DNA of 10,012 bases from Echinostoma caproni. Its lineage: Eukaryota > Platyhelminthes > Trematoda > Plagiorchiida > Echinostomatidae. Location: positions 1-10,012 of the forward strand of contig UZAN01042592.1 in the NCBI GenBank assembly GCA_900618425.1, read 5' to 3'. This document shows positions 7,136-10,012 of the stretch, in pieces. The notes below the pieces were generated by a model that saw only the letters and a list, made by a program, of their open reading frames with translations, did not search any database and was not told where the DNA came from. Within the stretch, counting starts at the first letter, position 1. Each line of letters starts with the position of its first letter. A program made the translations under genes and the position numbers.

Positions 7136-8620
7136 TTATTTGCAAAAACACAAGACACACAAGGCTAAATTTAGATAACATAGTCTAGTGTTTATGCAGT
7201 GTTGAACTCAAAGCTTTTCGCGTCCCGGTTCCGCCCATTACAACCTCAAGGCAGATCGCACGCAAGTTTGATGGATCAACTGCAAACTGCTTTCAAGAAA
7301 TTTCCTTGTTGAGCAGGGTGTGAAAGTTGCAATTTATTCCTGATCTATCCTTGCATAAATGTTACGCTTCTGAGATCTCATTCAGTTGCAAATCCAATTA
7401 TCTAAGTTCAGGTTACCAGTTTTCCTAAAAATCCCATCAGAATGACCTTATACAAATCAAAATACCTTTGAAAATATGTTCGTATTTTTATTCGAGAAAC
7501 AAACTATAGCCGCCTACCAGGCGTAAGTGCGGTTGTGGGAATCGAATCTAAACTATTCATCCAACGCTGGTGTGATGAAAATGAGATTTGTGGTAAGAGA
7601 TTCACGTAGTTAAAGTATGGTGACTATAAAATTTCAACTCCACTGAGGCCGTTCATAAGATGGAAATTTCTTCTGGCATTTCGTTCTCTCAAAGTAGAAC
7701 GTTTTATTCTCTGTAACCAAACGGTGGAGAAAAAGACACACTGACTACCAGTGTTTTAAATCTACCACTGGTTCCATTCACTTTACTGTTCACTGCCAAT
7801 ATGTTGAACAAAACTTTTAAGAAACAAATGGCTGATGACTGGCGCTTTCATAAAGTGTATCCTACATGAAGTTTAACACTCAGTGGTAGGTTCTCGAAAG
7901 GTTCTGTTAGAAGAAGTGATTTTTGCTATTGACGGAGAAGGTGGAAATATGGGGTGTGACCAGAGTAGAGGTAAAAGTAGCTTTTTCCCAAGAATGTGGT
8001 ACAAGATTCATTGATTACTGTTGTTGAGAAATAACGGATAACTGATGTCCCGGTTGTGATTCGACCATTGACTAGGACAGTGAAGTATAGAAAAGGAAGC
8101 AGTCTCAGATTACCCCACACTCCAATATCATGTATCTTTTGTATAGCTTTCAGGAAAACTTTAAATACAAAAGTCTGGAGGTCTTTAGAGTGAAAATATT
8201 GTTTTTTTGTCGGTATTTTATAATTTTTGTGATCGAGTTGTCGAGCTGCTGAAAGCATGTGGAATCAAGCATTTCGGTTTCGTAGATTTAGACAATCATT
8301 TATTCAAACTTTTCTCTGAGTTGACTGTCGCAGTTTAACAGTTTCTTAATCTTTGATCCTTACTTATGACATATCTCGCCCTGCAGAACCTCCCTTGTCC
8401 TTTATGCAGCATACATTTTTCCTCATGGGGAAAAATATACATTTAAGTGTGTTAACACCTTGGACTGTAAAATGCTCTCCCTGTTTTCCTGTGATTCGTC
8501 AATTTACGTTATACCACTCGGTACGGGGGAATAAGTGTTATTGACTTTGATTTATCACCCTGTAGGCTTTACCTTCATCAACAGTGCATAAATTGTCAAG
8601 TCGAATATACACTCGGTATA
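7136..8620. other. Long AT-rich stretch without a supported gene
   Basis: The longest frame here, 110 codons on the minus strand at 7926-8258, has no recognised motif and a residue mix expected of AT-rich non-coding DNA. A plus frame at 8353-8544 (63 codons) is likewise unassigned. A short plus frame at about 7185-7324 contains FRVPVPPITTSRQIARKFDG and looks somewhat more protein-like, but it is only about 45 codons and matches nothing I know. No repeats or RNA signals were seen. Confidence 0.4.
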
Positions 8621-8639
8621 TACTGGGTTTCAGTTTAAC

Positions 8640-8742
8640 CCTACTCAGAAGTGACCCGTAGTATATATTAACCGTTCCGAAAGGGATTTGAACTCCTAAC
8701 ACCTCTCAGACAAGGTGTTGCTATTGTGCCAACCAGTTTCAG
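8640..8742 (-). mobile_element. tRNA-derived SINE head or tRNA pseudogene
   Basis: On the minus strand TGGCACAATAG (8731-8721) matches the pol III A-box consensus TRGYNNARNNG at every fixed position. AGTTCAAATCC (8694-8684) matches the B box except its first base. The 26-base spacing fits a tRNA gene, and between them AACACCT and AGGTGTT (8719-8713 and 8704-8698) pair perfectly as an anticodon-like arm with an 8-base loop. The T-arm pairs only partly and no 7-bp acceptor stem can be formed, so this is not a functional tRNA. The sequence after the B box (to about 8640 and perhaps further) would be the SINE body; its end is not defined. Confidence 0.62.
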
Positions 8743-8786
8743 GTGCCTTCAGATGCGGTGCAACAGATCAGTAGCAGTGTCAGGGG

Positions 8787-9275
8787 AGTCAGTCAGTCGC
8801 TGAGTCAGCTGCAGTCAGTCAGGCAGTCATTCATTCATTCATTCATATTTCTTTCGACAGACAGTCAGTCAGTCAGTCAGTCAGTCAGTCAGCAGTCAGG
8901 CAGTCAGTCAGTCAGTCAGTCAGTCAGTCAGTCAGTCAGTCAGTCAGTCAGTTAGTCAGTCAGTCAGTCAGTCAGTCAGTCAGTCAGTCAGTCAGTCAGT
9001 CAGTGAATCAGTCAGTCAGTGCAGTGAGTCAGTCAGTCAGTCAGTCAGTCAGTCAGTCAGTCAGTCAGTCAGTCAGTCAGTAATCAGTCAGTCAGTCAGT
9101 CAGTCAGTCAGTCAGTCAGTCAGTCAGTCGTCCGTCAGTGAGTCAGTCAGTCAGTCAGTCAGTCAGTCAGTCAGTCAGTCAGTCAGTCAGTCAGTCAGTC
9201 AGTCAGCCAGTCAGTCAGTCAGTCAGTCAGTCAGCCAGTCAGTCAGTCAGTCAGTCTGTCTGTCTGTCTGTCAGT
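8787..9275. repeat. (GTCA)n tetranucleotide microsatellite with variant blocks
   Basis: The array begins with interrupted AGTC units at 8787. It passes through a CATT block (about 8828-8846) and a non-repeat gap, then runs almost continuously from 8861 to about 9253 as CAGT/AGTC units. It finishes with TGTC units (about 9254-9272). Single-unit interruptions such as GCAG, GTTAG, GTGAATCAG, GTAATCAG, TCGTCCGTCAGTG and CCAG break it into sub-blocks. The plus-strand frame at 8743-8955, rich in SQSV, is merely this repeat translated. Arrays of this unit are common in trematode genomes as far as I know. Confidence 0.97.
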
Positions 9276-10012
9276 TAACTTGATCTGAGCGCAACGAAGG
9301 GCGATACAGTATATCATTCGTAAAGTCCCCTTCAGAATCTGGTTTCAAATTAGGTCTCCTGTGCAGTTTTGATCACTTTTTTCCAACTAAGTGGTAAAAT
9401 ATGTATTTTGGGTACTAGATCGATTGAGATGGCTGGTAGGGTTATTATTTTGCTGCGTTATACGCTGTTAAGTCTGCATAAGTGATAACGAGATCTATTA
9501 CCAGGTCAATAACATTTGTTTTGCTCAATAAACTCCGTGTAGAGTTTCATAGATAATAACATTTGAAATTGTTTTAATTGTGGATAGTAATAATAAAATA
9601 ACTTTCGATAGAAACTAAGCTATTTGCTCAGGACCTTTGCTATTTCCTCTCAATCTGAGATGTTTTGTTCATGGTTTAAAAGATAAAATTATTGATAAGT
9701 TGAACGAGATTGACAAAGGCGCACCCAATGCAGATAAGAATCCACGACTATGTCGTCCCATTGTCTAATGGGAAACGTAAATTGCTTCTGTCAAACGTTT
9801 TAGGCGTTCAATGATCCGTCAGGTTAGATGAGTTCGCCATTTAAGACTCTCTCAAGTGTCGTGAAAGTCTGGCTAAAGGAAACATATGCAACAAATGTTG
9901 CTCTCCAAAACATCAAATTGATTTTTGGCTACCTCTCGCTTTGAGTCAGACGAAGCTTCCCCGACAATACGGTAACTATTCTATGCCAAAAATGACAAAC
10001 AAATGCGGCTGG
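9276..10012. other. AT-rich spacer to window end
   Basis: No recognisable gene was found on either strand. Two adjacent small hairpins occur at about 9744-9773: CGAC-tat-GTCG, then TCCCATT-gtct-AATGGGA at 9756-9773. Both are short enough to be chance. Confidence 0.5.

Noticed and set aside
6957..7181. 74-codon minus frame with a hydrophobic start resembling a signal peptide
   Set aside because: It overlaps the SINE-like block on the opposite strand, and its hydrophobic start comes from the T-rich complement of the AT tail.
7926..8258. Longest open frame in the window, 110 codons on the minus strand
   Set aside because: No recognisable motif, AT-driven residue mix, and no splice or start context. 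It is expected by chance in AT-rich DNA of this length.
8743..8955. 70-codon frame with SQSV repeats
   Set aside because: It is the GTCA microsatellite translated; the same repeat peptide appears in all three plus frames.

Overview
This looks like intergenic or intronic DNA from an animal nuclear genome. The clues are low gene density, moderate AT richness, a long tetranucleotide microsatellite, tRNA-like SINE heads, decayed LINE and LTR-retrotransposon coding sequence, and eukaryotic splice-type signals. The LINE reverse-transcriptase wording and the GTCA array resemble trematode flatworm genomes, but that placement is inference. I see no bacterial operon, rRNA, intact tRNA or CRISPR array, and no intact long gene.

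Layout. Bases 1-824 are non-coding with two inverted repeats. Bases 825-1340 (minus) carry an internal piece of a non-LTR reverse transcriptase, from the thumb-proximal 'LKGHKA' region to motif A, with an in-frame stop and a frameshift. Bases 1571-2172 (minus) hold what I read as a decayed gene for a protein with a DUF4806-type C-terminal domain, with two in-frame stops and one frame change. Bases 2641-3310 (plus) hold a badly decayed Ty3/gypsy-type pol segment (end of reverse transcriptase, connection, perhaps the start of RNase H) that no single open frame reveals. Bases 3411-4126 (minus) contain candidate exons with good splice sites but no recognised family.

Bases 4127-6223 show only simple repeats and one imperfect palindrome. 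Bases 6224-6541 (plus) hold an unassigned 105-codon frame running into a CAA/CTA microsatellite. Around 7010-7135 (plus) and 8640-8742 (minus) there are two RNA polymerase III promoter-like, tRNA-related SINE remnants. Bases 8787-9275 are a (GTCA)n array; the remainder to 10012 is featureless apart from small hairpins.

The recognised coding pieces are all broken, so there is no working pathway here. The window is best read as a graveyard of mobile elements around a decayed host-type gene. The most interesting items are the DUF4806-like relic and the gypsy relic, both of which appear only when reading frames are pieced together.
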